Assembly (NCBI GenBank): GCA_001767575.1
Contig: MELI01000105.1
Location: 7,573 to 13,005 of the forward strand
Reading direction: 5' to 3'
DNA length: 5,433 bases
DNA from: Candidatus Aquicultor primus
GTDB taxonomy: Bacteria > Actinomycetota > Aquicultoria > Aquicultorales > Aquicultoraceae
Positions 1-5,125 of the stretch are shown here, in pieces (the stretch's first letter is position 1; the number at the start of each line of letters is the position of its first letter). The notes below the pieces were generated by a model that was not told the DNA's origin, ran no database searches, and saw only the letters and a program-made list of their open reading frames with translations. The translations under genes and the position numbers were made by a program.

Positions 1-1071
1 GCGATACTGGTTCGGGACCTCGATACCGATTGCGGACTTGCCCGGAATCGGCGCCAAAATCCTCACGTCGGCTGTGGCTAAGGCGAGCGCTATATCGTCG
101 GATAGGCTCAATATGCTGTTTACCTTGACGCCCGAAGCCAGCTGCAGCTCATACCTGGTGACTGTCGGACCTTTTATGACCTTGGTGACGCGAGCGTCTA
201 CATAAAAATCGCTAAGTACTTTCTCCAACGCCTGGCTGTTTTCTTTGACGCCTTTGCTGCTCTTGAAGCCGACACCAGTGGTGCGCTTTAAAAGGTTGGT
301 CGACGGAACCATATAGTTCGTGGCGCCTTCGAGCTCTTTATCCATATCGATTTTGAGCTGTGTGGTCTGTTTGTTCAGAAGATTTTCGTCGACCGGGGGC
401 GACTCCGGCACCGATCTCGGTGCAGGATCGATATCGGGCTCGGCTTCGTAAATGACCTCCTCGTAGACTTGCGTTTTCTCAGTCTTGAGGGGCTTGAGCT
501 TTACGTTTTTTATACCGTCCTTTTTAGCTTTTACTTTTTCATCGAGCTTTTTGCCGGCTACCTGGCCCTTCTCGGCAGCGGTATTGAGCAGCGCCCCGAT
601 CGAGATGCCGGTGATAAGGACGGCACCGGTGATTATGGCGCCGGAAAATATGATATAAGCGCCGACATCGGCAAAGAGCAGCCGCACTACATATGAGACG
701 CTCGCCCCGAAGACGCCGCCGTACTCGAAGAGGCGCTCCCTGACAAAATGCTCTTCCATGGGAACCTGGAGATGGATGATGGAAAGGCCTCCCAGAAATA
801 CGAGCATGCCGCCTATGGCCAGAACCTGGGATTTCAAATCGACTTTGCGCATGATAAGGCCGAAGCCGGCCCCTATCATGCCAAACGGAACCCCGTAGCG
901 TGCGATGCCGAAGAGCCACATAAGTACTTGCTGGACAAAACGTCCGGCGATTCCCGAGGACTCCGAAAACACGCTGACGACAAGCAAAATACCGACGGTA
1001 ATCATGGCGATTCCGTAGACCTCTTGCATGTGCTCTGACTGTTGCTTCGTTACTTTGGTCGCCCTTGCCAC
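1..1071 (-). CDS. ftsK: DNA translocase FtsK/SpoIIIE, N-terminal part (cut by the window edge)
   Basis: Septal DNA pump that clears chromosome ends from the closing division site. Only the first 357 residues are present. Hydrophobic stretches near residues 18-35, 50-73, 83-101 and 136-162 fit the FtsK membrane domain, with the family-like EYGGVFG at 116-122. A charged, proline-containing linker covers about 167-260. The start of the motor alpha domain is unmistakable: GPTVTRYELQ from 301 and PIPGKSAIGIEVPN at 341-354. Walker A, Walker B and the DNA-reading gamma domain would lie beyond the left edge, since family members are usually about 700-900 residues. The start chosen is GTG at 1069-1071, preceded by AGGGGG. 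The next in-frame ATG is residue 15 and would also leave the first membrane segment whole, but has no comparably placed binding site. The gene follows uppP by 8 bp, so co-transcription is very likely. The family is certain; FtsK versus SpoIIIE naming is only convention here. Confidence 0.96.
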   Translation of the reverse strand, partial: MARATKVTKQQSEHMQEVYGIAMITVGILLVVSVFSESSGIAGRFVQQVLMWLFGIARYGVPFGMIGAGFGLIMRKVDLKSQVLAIGGMLVFLGGLSIIHLQVPMEEHFVRERLFEYGGVFGASVSYVVRLLFADVGAYIIFSGAIITGAVLITGISIGALLNTAAEKGQVAGKKLDEKVKAKKDGIKNVKLKPLKTEKTQVYEEVIYEAEPDIDPAPRSVPESPPVDENLLNKQTTQLKIDMDKELEGATNYMVPSTNLLKRTTGVGFKSSKGVKENSQALEKVLSDFYVDARVTKVIKGPTVTRYELQLASGVKVNSILSLSDDIALALATADVRILAPIPGKSAIGIEVPNQYR

Positions 1072-1075
1072 GATT

Positions 1076-1081
1076 CCCCCT
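1076..1081 (-). promoter_or_regulatory. ftsK ribosome binding site overlapping the uppP stop codon
   Basis: On the minus strand AGGGGG lies 4 bases before the GTG at 1071-1069. Its first two bases are the last two of the uppP TAG stop (1082-1080). The spacing is short but usable. The overlap suggests that ribosomes finishing uppP help start ftsK translation; that coupling is inferred. Confidence 0.6.
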
Positions 1082-1898
1082 ATTTAAACGATGTTGCGAC
1101 TAAGGTTATAGATCCAAGGGCAAAACAATATATTGCGAATACATACAAGCTATGCTTCCTAAGATAATCGATAAAATACTTTATTGCAAAGTAGCCGCTT
1201 ATGCTCGCGGTAATGAATCCCGCAACCAGCAAGAAAATGTCGACGTTTTTCGCTCCCATCGATAGCGCCGTCATCTCTTCGGCCGTCCCCGCTAAGATAA
1301 CAGGTATCGACAAGAGAAACGAAAAGCGGGCTGCGGCCTCGCGCTCCAGGCCTCTGAACAGGCCTGCGGCAATCGTGCTGCCGGAGCGCGATATTCCCGG
1401 CAACATCGCCAGGCCTTGTGCGAAACCGATAAATATAGCGTCGCCGATTCGCATATTCTCGGCCTTCACATCCCGCCTGCCTATTTTTTCGCTAACGACG
1501 AGCAAAACTCCTGTCACAAGGAGGAACATCCCCACTAAGCCGGGTGACTCCAGCGTCTGCTCTAAAAACCCTTTTATCAGAATATAGACGATGCCGACCG
1601 GAAGGGTTCCTATGATGATATACCAGGCGAGGCGCCGGTATGGGTCGTCGCCGATACGACGCTCGGAAATGCTCGCGAAAAACCCGCGAAGAAGCAGCTT
1701 GAGGTCGTTTCGAAAGAAAGCGAGTACCGCCACGAGCGTTCCAAAGTGGACGATGACATAATAGGGGACGTTTTGAACTTCATCAATGGACCATCCCGCA
1801 TAATATGGAAATAGAATGAGGTGCGCCGAGCTACTTATCGGCAGGAATTCGGTCAAACCCTGGACTACGCCTAAAATCAATGCTTGTAGTATTGTCAT
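1080..1898 (-). CDS. uppP: Undecaprenyl-diphosphatase UppP (BacA family)
   Basis: Integral membrane phosphatase that converts undecaprenyl diphosphate to undecaprenyl phosphate, the lipid carrier for peptidoglycan and other wall polymers. Overexpression of this family gives bacitracin resistance. The 272-residue length is normal. The first catalytic motif reads QGLTEFLPISSSAHLIL at 13-29: Q13 and E17 form the (E/Q)xxxE motif and H26 is the conserved histidine. HFGTL is at 51-55. The second motif, PGISRSGST at 167-175, carries R171, and RFSFLLSIPV follows at 191-200. Repeated hydrophobic stretches fit a polytopic protein with an inverted-repeat fold. One small difference from the E. coli motif as I recall it is alanine at 25 where that protein has glycine. 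The ATG at 1898-1896 has GAGG 5 bases upstream (1904-1907). It lies 116 bp after rnj and 8 bp before ftsK. Its placement between rnj and ftsK ties carrier recycling to a division gene. Confidence 0.97.
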   Translation of the reverse strand: MTILQALILGVVQGLTEFLPISSSAHLILFPYYAGWSIDEVQNVPYYVIVHFGTLVAVLAFFRNDLKLLLRGFFASISERRIGDDPYRRLAWYIIIGTLPVGIVYILIKGFLEQTLESPGLVGMFLLVTGVLLVVSEKIGRRDVKAENMRIGDAIFIGFAQGLAMLPGISRSGSTIAAGLFRGLEREAAARFSFLLSIPVILAGTAEEMTALSMGAKNVDIFLLVAGFITASISGYFAIKYFIDYLRKHSLYVFAIYCFALGSITLVATSFK

Positions 1899-2014
1899 TG
1901 CCGCCTCTTACTTGTGGATATTGGTCTACTGTTTGCGCCGTAATTCCGGCGTCCTGAACGCGCCGTCTGTTCTACTATGGCAGAACACAGAGTATGTTAG
2001 AACCGGACCTGGCC
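1899..2014 (-). other. rnj-uppP intergenic spacer with small hairpins, no clear terminator
   Basis: This 116-bp spacer shows no gene. On either strand, TGTTCT (1968-1973) can pair with AGAACA (1982-1987). CGGCG at 1947-1951 can pair with CGCCG at 1936-1940 or with CGCCG at 1961-1965, but not both at once. No T-run follows any of these in the minus direction, so an intrinsic terminator is not supported and read-through from rnj into uppP is plausible. I see no convincing promoter here. Confidence 0.45.
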
Positions 2015-3688
2015 TTATACCTCGACAATAATCGGCATGATCATCGGGCGCCGCTTGATGTTATCATAGATAAACGCGCTCAGGACTTTGCGAACGTCGT
2101 TTTTGAGAACCGCCCAATCCGTTATATTTTCTTTCGAAGTCCTCTCCAGAGCCTTTATGACACGCTCACGAGCCTCATCGAGAAGCGCTCCCGATTCGCG
2201 GACATAGACAAACCCGCGAGTCACCAGGTCTGGTCCCGCTATCAATTTGCCCGTCTGTTTATCTATCGTCACGACGACGATTAGTATCCCGTCACTCGAT
2301 AGTTGCTGGCGGTCGCGCAAAACGACTTCACCGATATCGCCGACGCCAAGACCATCGACGAGAATAGCTCCGGCAGGCACTTTCTCTTTCATGGACGCCT
2401 TGCCGTTCTCATTGAACTCCACAACGTCGCCGTTTGATGCTACGAAGATGTGGTCTTTCGGAATCCCCATCTCCTCCGCGATTTCCGCGTGCAGTCTGAG
2501 GTGCCGGTATTCTCCATGAATTGGAATGAAATATTTGGGCTTAACGAGGTTCATCATCAACCTCAACTCATCCTTCGCCCCGTGACCCGATACGTGAACA
2601 CCGGATATAGAATCATAGAAAACGGAGGCTCCGCACCTGAAAAGGCGGTCTATTGTCTGAGAAATCGATTTCTCGTTGCCGGGAACCGCGCTCGCCGATA
2701 TGATGATGGTGTCTTCCTCTGTAATATCGACCCATTTATGCTCACCGTTGGCCATTCGCGCCAGCGCCGACATCGGCTCGCCCTGGCTTCCGGTAGACAT
2801 CACGCAGAGCTGCTTCGGCGCATAACGTCTCATCTCCGCCGGATGTATCATCATCTTCTTCGGGATTTTCAAGTAACCGAGCTGTGAGGCTATCTCTACA
2901 TTTTTGGTCATACTAAGCCCGGTGACCGCCAATTTCCGGTCAAACCGGTGCGCTGTATCGATTACCTGCTGTATGCGGTGGATATGCGACGCAAAGCTCG
3001 CTACTATCACCCTGCCGTCGGCTTTTTCGAATATCTTATGGAGCGTTTCACCGACGACTCGCTCCGATGGCGTGTATCCGGGCGTCTCGGCATTGGTGCT
3101 GTCCGACATCAGCGCCAGCACACCCTTGGAGCAGAGCGAGGATATCTTATCAAACCCTATGACGTTGCCGTCGATAGGGGTCTGGTCGAGCTTGAAATCG
3201 CCGGAGTGGACGACAAGCCCGACTGGTGTATGGATGGCGACACCGACTCCGTCGGGGATAGAATGGGTCATCCTGAAAAACTCCAGCTTAAAACAGCCCA
3301 GCTTTATGGGATTATTCGGATGTATTTCAACCAGCTTAGTCGAACCGAGCAGATTGTGCTCTTCAAGTTTCCCCCTGATGAGCCCGAGGGTCAAACGAGT
3401 CCCATAAATCGGCACGTTAACATCCCTCAAAAGATACGGCAAGGCGCCGGTATGGTCCTCGTGGCCATGCGTGATAAAGATTCCCTTTAGCTTGTCTTTG
3501 TTCTTTCGCACGTAGGTAAAATCGGGCAGAACCAAATCGATGCCGAGCATCTCATCTTCTGGAAACATCAGCCCTGCGTCGATGAGCATCATGTCTGAGC
3601 CGTATTCGACGACAAACATATTTTTGCCGACCTCTCCCAGTCCACCGAGTGGAATCAGGCGAAGGCGCGGCTTGTTGTTGTTAGCCAT
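2015..3688 (-). CDS. rnj: Ribonuclease J (metallo-beta-lactamase/beta-CASP exo- and endonuclease)
   Basis: Cytoplasmic RNase with 5'-to-3' exonuclease and endonuclease activity, used in mRNA turnover and rRNA processing in many bacteria that lack RNase E. The 557-residue length is typical. The start MANNNKPRLRLIPLGGLGEVGKN fits the family, so the ATG at 3688-3686 is kept. Metal-binding signature HGHEDH is at 74-79, with further ligands H142 (MTHS) and D164 (SGDF). The beta-CASP region includes SDSTNAETPGYTPSE at 195-209, SFASHIHRIQQ at 231-241, STGSQGEP at 298-305 and VSGHG at 366-370. The returning lactamase part has PIHGEYRH at 389-396. A C-terminal domain of about 110 residues follows. All catalytic residues I can check are present, so it should be active. 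No strong Shine-Dalgarno is visible: GGGAG is 13 bases upstream and only AAGAAAG is closer. It lies 147 bp after dapB. Whether it is a J1 or J2 type cannot be told, so the neutral symbol is used. Confidence 0.97.
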   Translation of the reverse strand: MANNNKPRLRLIPLGGLGEVGKNMFVVEYGSDMMLIDAGLMFPEDEMLGIDLVLPDFTYVRKNKDKLKGIFITHGHEDHTGALPYLLRDVNVPIYGTRLTLGLIRGKLEEHNLLGSTKLVEIHPNNPIKLGCFKLEFFRMTHSIPDGVGVAIHTPVGLVVHSGDFKLDQTPIDGNVIGFDKISSLCSKGVLALMSDSTNAETPGYTPSERVVGETLHKIFEKADGRVIVASFASHIHRIQQVIDTAHRFDRKLAVTGLSMTKNVEIASQLGYLKIPKKMMIHPAEMRRYAPKQLCVMSTGSQGEPMSALARMANGEHKWVDITEEDTIIISASAVPGNEKSISQTIDRLFRCGASVFYDSISGVHVSGHGAKDELRLMMNLVKPKYFIPIHGEYRHLRLHAEIAEEMGIPKDHIFVASNGDVVEFNENGKASMKEKVPAGAILVDGLGVGDIGEVVLRDRQQLSSDGILIVVVTIDKQTGKLIAGPDLVTRGFVYVRESGALLDEARERVIKALERTSKENITDWAVLKNDVRKVLSAFIYDNIKRRPMIMPIIVEV

Positions 3689-3715
3689 ATGGCTTTCTTC
3701 ACTCCCTAGATCGAA

Positions 3716-3737
3716 TTATCTAAAATTTATCTAAAAT
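3716..3737 (-). repeat. Perfect 11-bp tandem repeat in the rnj leader
   Basis: Plus-strand TTATCTAAAAT occurs twice back to back at 3716-3726 and 3727-3737, reading ATTTTAGATAA twice towards rnj. The nearer copy ends 27 bp before the rnj start codon. Each copy contains GATAA, which resembles part of a -10 box; the copy nearer rnj extends to GATAAT (3720-3715). The nearer copy also forms a small dyad with TAGAT at 3707-3711 (partner ATCTA at 3718-3722). It could be a promoter core or a paired protein site. The repeat is seen directly; the role is unknown. Confidence 0.6.
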
Positions 3738-3747
3738 CAAATACCCT

Positions 3748-3864
3748 TCATTTTCGCACAATCCGCATGCCTTCAGCAAGCACATCACGGAGCAGCCGAA
3801 CAATCTGGGTGGGGTTCGGTTGGCCAAAGAACTCGTTAGAGGTCCATGATTTTGTCGAGGCCAA
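3748..3864 (-). other. Unexplained short reading frame overlapping the dapB end (possible small gene or remnant)
   Basis: After dapB, in another frame, the minus strand reads NEFFGQPNPTQIVRLLRDVL then AEGMRIVRK and ends at TGA 3750-3748. The frame is open from just after a TGA at 3870-3868. The only early start is TTG at 3864-3862, which gives 38 codons, and it has no ribosome binding site. The part outside dapB (about 28 codons) looks like protein, with a plausible amphipathic helix (TQIVRLLRDVLAEGMRIV). DapB itself ends normally, so this is not simply a frameshifted DapB tail. It may be a translationally coupled small protein, the 3' remnant of a lost gene, or chance. I do not recognise the family. 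Confidence 0.25.
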
Positions 3865-4621
3865 TGGTCACGCCGGGATATTCCTGCACGGCTTTGACGG
3901 CCATGAGAACACCAGGCATAAACGAGGTTCTGTCAATCGAATCGTGGCGCACGGTCAATATCTGCCCGACGCCGCCGAATATGACCTCTTGATGCGCAAC
4001 AAATCCGGGCAGGCGCACGCTGTGGACGCGGACATGCTCGTATTCGCCTCCGAGTGCGCCCGGCAGAATTTCCTCGGATTGCACTTTGGGCCCCTTTATT
4101 TTGGGGGCAATCAACTTCGCGGTCTGCATGGCCGTACCCGAAGGCGCATCCCGTTTCTGGTCGTGGTGGAGCTCGATAATCTCAGCCCTGCTCATGTAAC
4201 GCGCCGCCATCTCGGCAAACTTCATCATCAACACCGCGCCTATAGCGAAATTCGGCGCGATTATCGCGTTTATCCCATTGTCGGCGCATAATTTCTTTAT
4301 CTCGACCTTGTTGTCGTCGCTCAGTCCGGTCGTGCCGACGACGATATGGACATTATTCTCGGCCGCCGCGCGTATGTTTTCCATCACCACACCGGCGAAC
4401 GTAAAATCGACCATCACTTTGGCTTCTCCACCCTCCAGTGCATCCGCCAAGCTGGTCATCTCTATGCCGACCGGAGCCCGGCCCACCATCGTGCCTATGT
4501 CGCTGCCGACTCCTTCGACATCGACCGCACCGTATAACTCCGTTTCATGGTCATCCAGGACCGCTTTGCAGACTTCCTTGCCCATTTTACCGGCGGCGCC
4601 CGAGACGATGACTTTAATCAT
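3836..4621 (-). CDS. dapB: 4-hydroxy-tetrahydrodipicolinate reductase DapB
   Basis: Cytoplasmic NAD(P)H-dependent reductase that turns the product of DapA into tetrahydrodipicolinate, on the way to meso-diaminopimelate for peptidoglycan and to lysine. The N-terminal nucleotide-binding fold starts with VSGAAGKMG (6-14), a GxxGxxG loop. VDFTF is at 71-75 and GTTG at 96-99. The catalytic and substrate motif is ELHHDQKRDAPSGTA at 150-164, with H152 and K156 matching the catalytic His and Lys of the family. SVRLPGFVAHQEVIFGG at 201-217 and the end GLDKIMDL at 254-261 are typical. The start chosen is ATG at 4621-4619, giving 261 residues, because GGAGG lies 7 bases upstream and the fold begins at once. 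An in-frame ATG at 4648 would add nine unlikely residues and would translate through this site. No dapA follows, unlike many dap-rnj clusters. It is probably the first gene of the minus-strand run, with its own promoter. Confidence 0.97.
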   Translation of the reverse strand: MIKVIVSGAAGKMGKEVCKAVLDDHETELYGAVDVEGVGSDIGTMVGRAPVGIEMTSLADALEGGEAKVMVDFTFAGVVMENIRAAAENNVHIVVGTTGLSDDNKVEIKKLCADNGINAIIAPNFAIGAVLMMKFAEMAARYMSRAEIIELHHDQKRDAPSGTAMQTAKLIAPKIKGPKVQSEEILPGALGGEYEHVRVHSVRLPGFVAHQEVIFGGVGQILTVRHDSIDRTSFMPGVLMAVKAVQEYPGVTIGLDKIMDL

Positions 4622-4628
4622 TAAACTA

Positions 4629-4633
4629 CCTCC
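4629..4633 (-). promoter_or_regulatory. dapB ribosome binding site
   Basis: GGAGG on the minus strand is 7 bases before the ATG at 4621-4619. It decides the start of dapB in favour of the shorter form, since the upstream in-frame ATG at 4648 lacks such a site. Confidence 0.85.
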
Positions 4634-4665
4634 GCTATCCTTGCGCACAACTACGACAAATATAT

Positions 4666-4709
4666 ATTATACAAAATCGAGCATTATATTCCTTAAACAA
4701 CCACGTCAA
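4666..4709 (-). promoter_or_regulatory. Likely dapB promoter (sigma-A type) with two TATAAT boxes
   Basis: On the minus strand TTGACG (4709-4704) is followed after 15 bases by a perfect TATAAT (4688-4683). A second perfect TATAAT lies 17 bp further at 4671-4666. The first pair would start RNA near 4676, about 55 bases before the dapB start. The spacer is short (15 rather than 17), and the second box has no good -35 of its own. The TTGACG lies inside an 11-bp element that recurs inverted at 4956-4966, so a regulator might act here. Confidence 0.6.
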
Positions 4710-4881
4710 ACTCTAATTATTTTAGCAGCCTCACCTCGATTAAGCCATAGCAATACAACGTTTGAGCCCCCGACTGCCTGTAGAAACAGTGTATTGTGCC
4801 AACGCCGGCATGACGCCGTCGCGCTATGATTCGAATAATTCGGGTAAAAAAAGCATGTTGCTCGATACCTAGGAAGCAGGC

Positions 4882-4894
4882 GACTGTAACAGTC
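4882..4894. repeat. 13-bp palindrome GACTGTAACAGTC
   Basis: Perfect 6-bp arms around one central base. It may be a protein-binding site in the divergent intergenic region. A related CTGT-N4-ACAG dyad lies at 4778-4789. The function is unknown. Confidence 0.4.
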
Positions 4895-5042
4895 CATATT
4901 CGCGACAGCCGGATGCGTCGTATGAAGCGAACACAAACACGTGCCGTTAAGTATCTTTGACGTGGTAAAGCGCGCGCCGGGAAGTCATTTAGGAAAGCCC
5001 CGACCAGCGTCGGAAACGCCGCTCGTACTCGACATCTATAGG

Positions 5043-5092
5043 CATAATGGACGAATAGGTCTATTATGAAATAGGTCGCTATGCGGTTAGCG
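5043..5092 (+). promoter_or_regulatory. Operator-like inverted and direct repeats upstream of the ABC ATPase gene
   Basis: CATAATGGAC (5043-5052) and GTCTATTATG (5059-5068) form an inverted repeat matching at 9 of 10 positions, with a 6-base centre. Nested in it is AATAG-GT-CTATT (5054-5065). AATAGGTC occurs at 5054-5061 and again at 5070-5077. A third dyad, CGCTA-N6-TAGCG, is at 5077-5092. The group ends 33 bp before the gene start, a fitting place for a repressor or activator of the transporter. It could also fold as a leader hairpin. CATAAT or TATTAT could serve as a -10 box, but no good -35 is seen. Confidence 0.45.
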
Positions 5093-5113
5093 TGGCGATG
5101 ATTTGAATAAGAT

Positions 5114-5118
5114 AGAGG
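5114..5118 (+). promoter_or_regulatory. Ribosome binding site of the ABC ATPase gene
   Basis: AGAGG lies 7 bases before the ATG at 5126. An in-frame TAA at 5108-5110 rules out a longer form, so this site fixes the start. Confidence 0.75.
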
Positions 5119-5125
5119 TTTGCTT

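Larger units (their letters stand above)
4622..5125. other. 504-bp divergent intergenic region between dapB and the ABC ATPase gene
   Basis: No convincing gene is seen on either strand, and the reading frames present match no family I recognise. The left end carries the dapB ribosome site and promoter. The middle has several dyads: CAATACA/TGTATTG (4751-4757 and 4790-4796), CTGT-AGAA-ACAG (4778-4789), the palindrome GACTGTAACAGTC (4882-4894), CACGT/ACGTG (4938-4942 and 4960-4964) and CCGAC-CAGC-GTCGG (5000-5013). The right end has operator-like repeats before the ABC gene. No known riboswitch or tRNA was recognised. Confidence 0.6.

Noticed and set aside
539..919. Minus-strand open frame of 126 codons inside ftsK
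   Set aside because: It is in a different frame from the FtsK translation, is arginine- and histidine-rich, and resembles no family. It is a shadow of ftsK.
748..1038. Plus-strand open frame over the ftsK membrane domain
   Set aside because: It runs antisense to a clear FtsK membrane region and has no recognisable motifs.
1201..1587. Plus-strand open frame of 128 codons antisense to uppP
   Set aside because: UppP motifs on the minus strand explain this stretch. The antisense product is a low-complexity shadow.
2904..3490. Plus-strand open frames of 167 and 180 codons antisense to rnj
   Set aside because: Long antisense frames are common opposite conserved genes. Neither has a family motif, while RNase J motifs cover the whole stretch.
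3767..4291. Plus-strand open frame of 174 codons antisense to dapB
   Set aside because: The DapB catalytic motif is on the opposite strand, and this product looks like reversed DapB coding sequence.
4622..4648. Longer dapB start at 4648 adding nine residues
   Set aside because: The GGAGG site lies inside this extension at ideal distance from the ATG at 4621, and the nucleotide-binding fold begins right after that ATG.
4750..4797. CAATACA/TGTATTG stem enclosing a CTGT-AGAA-ACAG hairpin as a structured RNA
   Set aside because: Seven-base complementary pairs at this distance are expected by chance in a region this long, and no known RNA family is recognised.
4829..4842. TTCGAAT resembling a tRNA T-loop
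   Set aside because: The flanking bases do not form a T-arm stem, and no acceptor or anticodon arm can be built around it.
4832..4852. Dyad CGAATAATTCG followed by a run of seven A as a terminator
   Set aside because: In the plus direction the run is A, not T. In the minus direction the T-run comes before the dyad. Neither order makes an intrinsic terminator.
4706..4936. Minus-strand open frame of 76 codons in the intergenic region
   Set aside because: It overlaps the proposed -35 of dapB, has no ribosome site, and has an unusual composition (many C, H, Y, W) with no family likeness.
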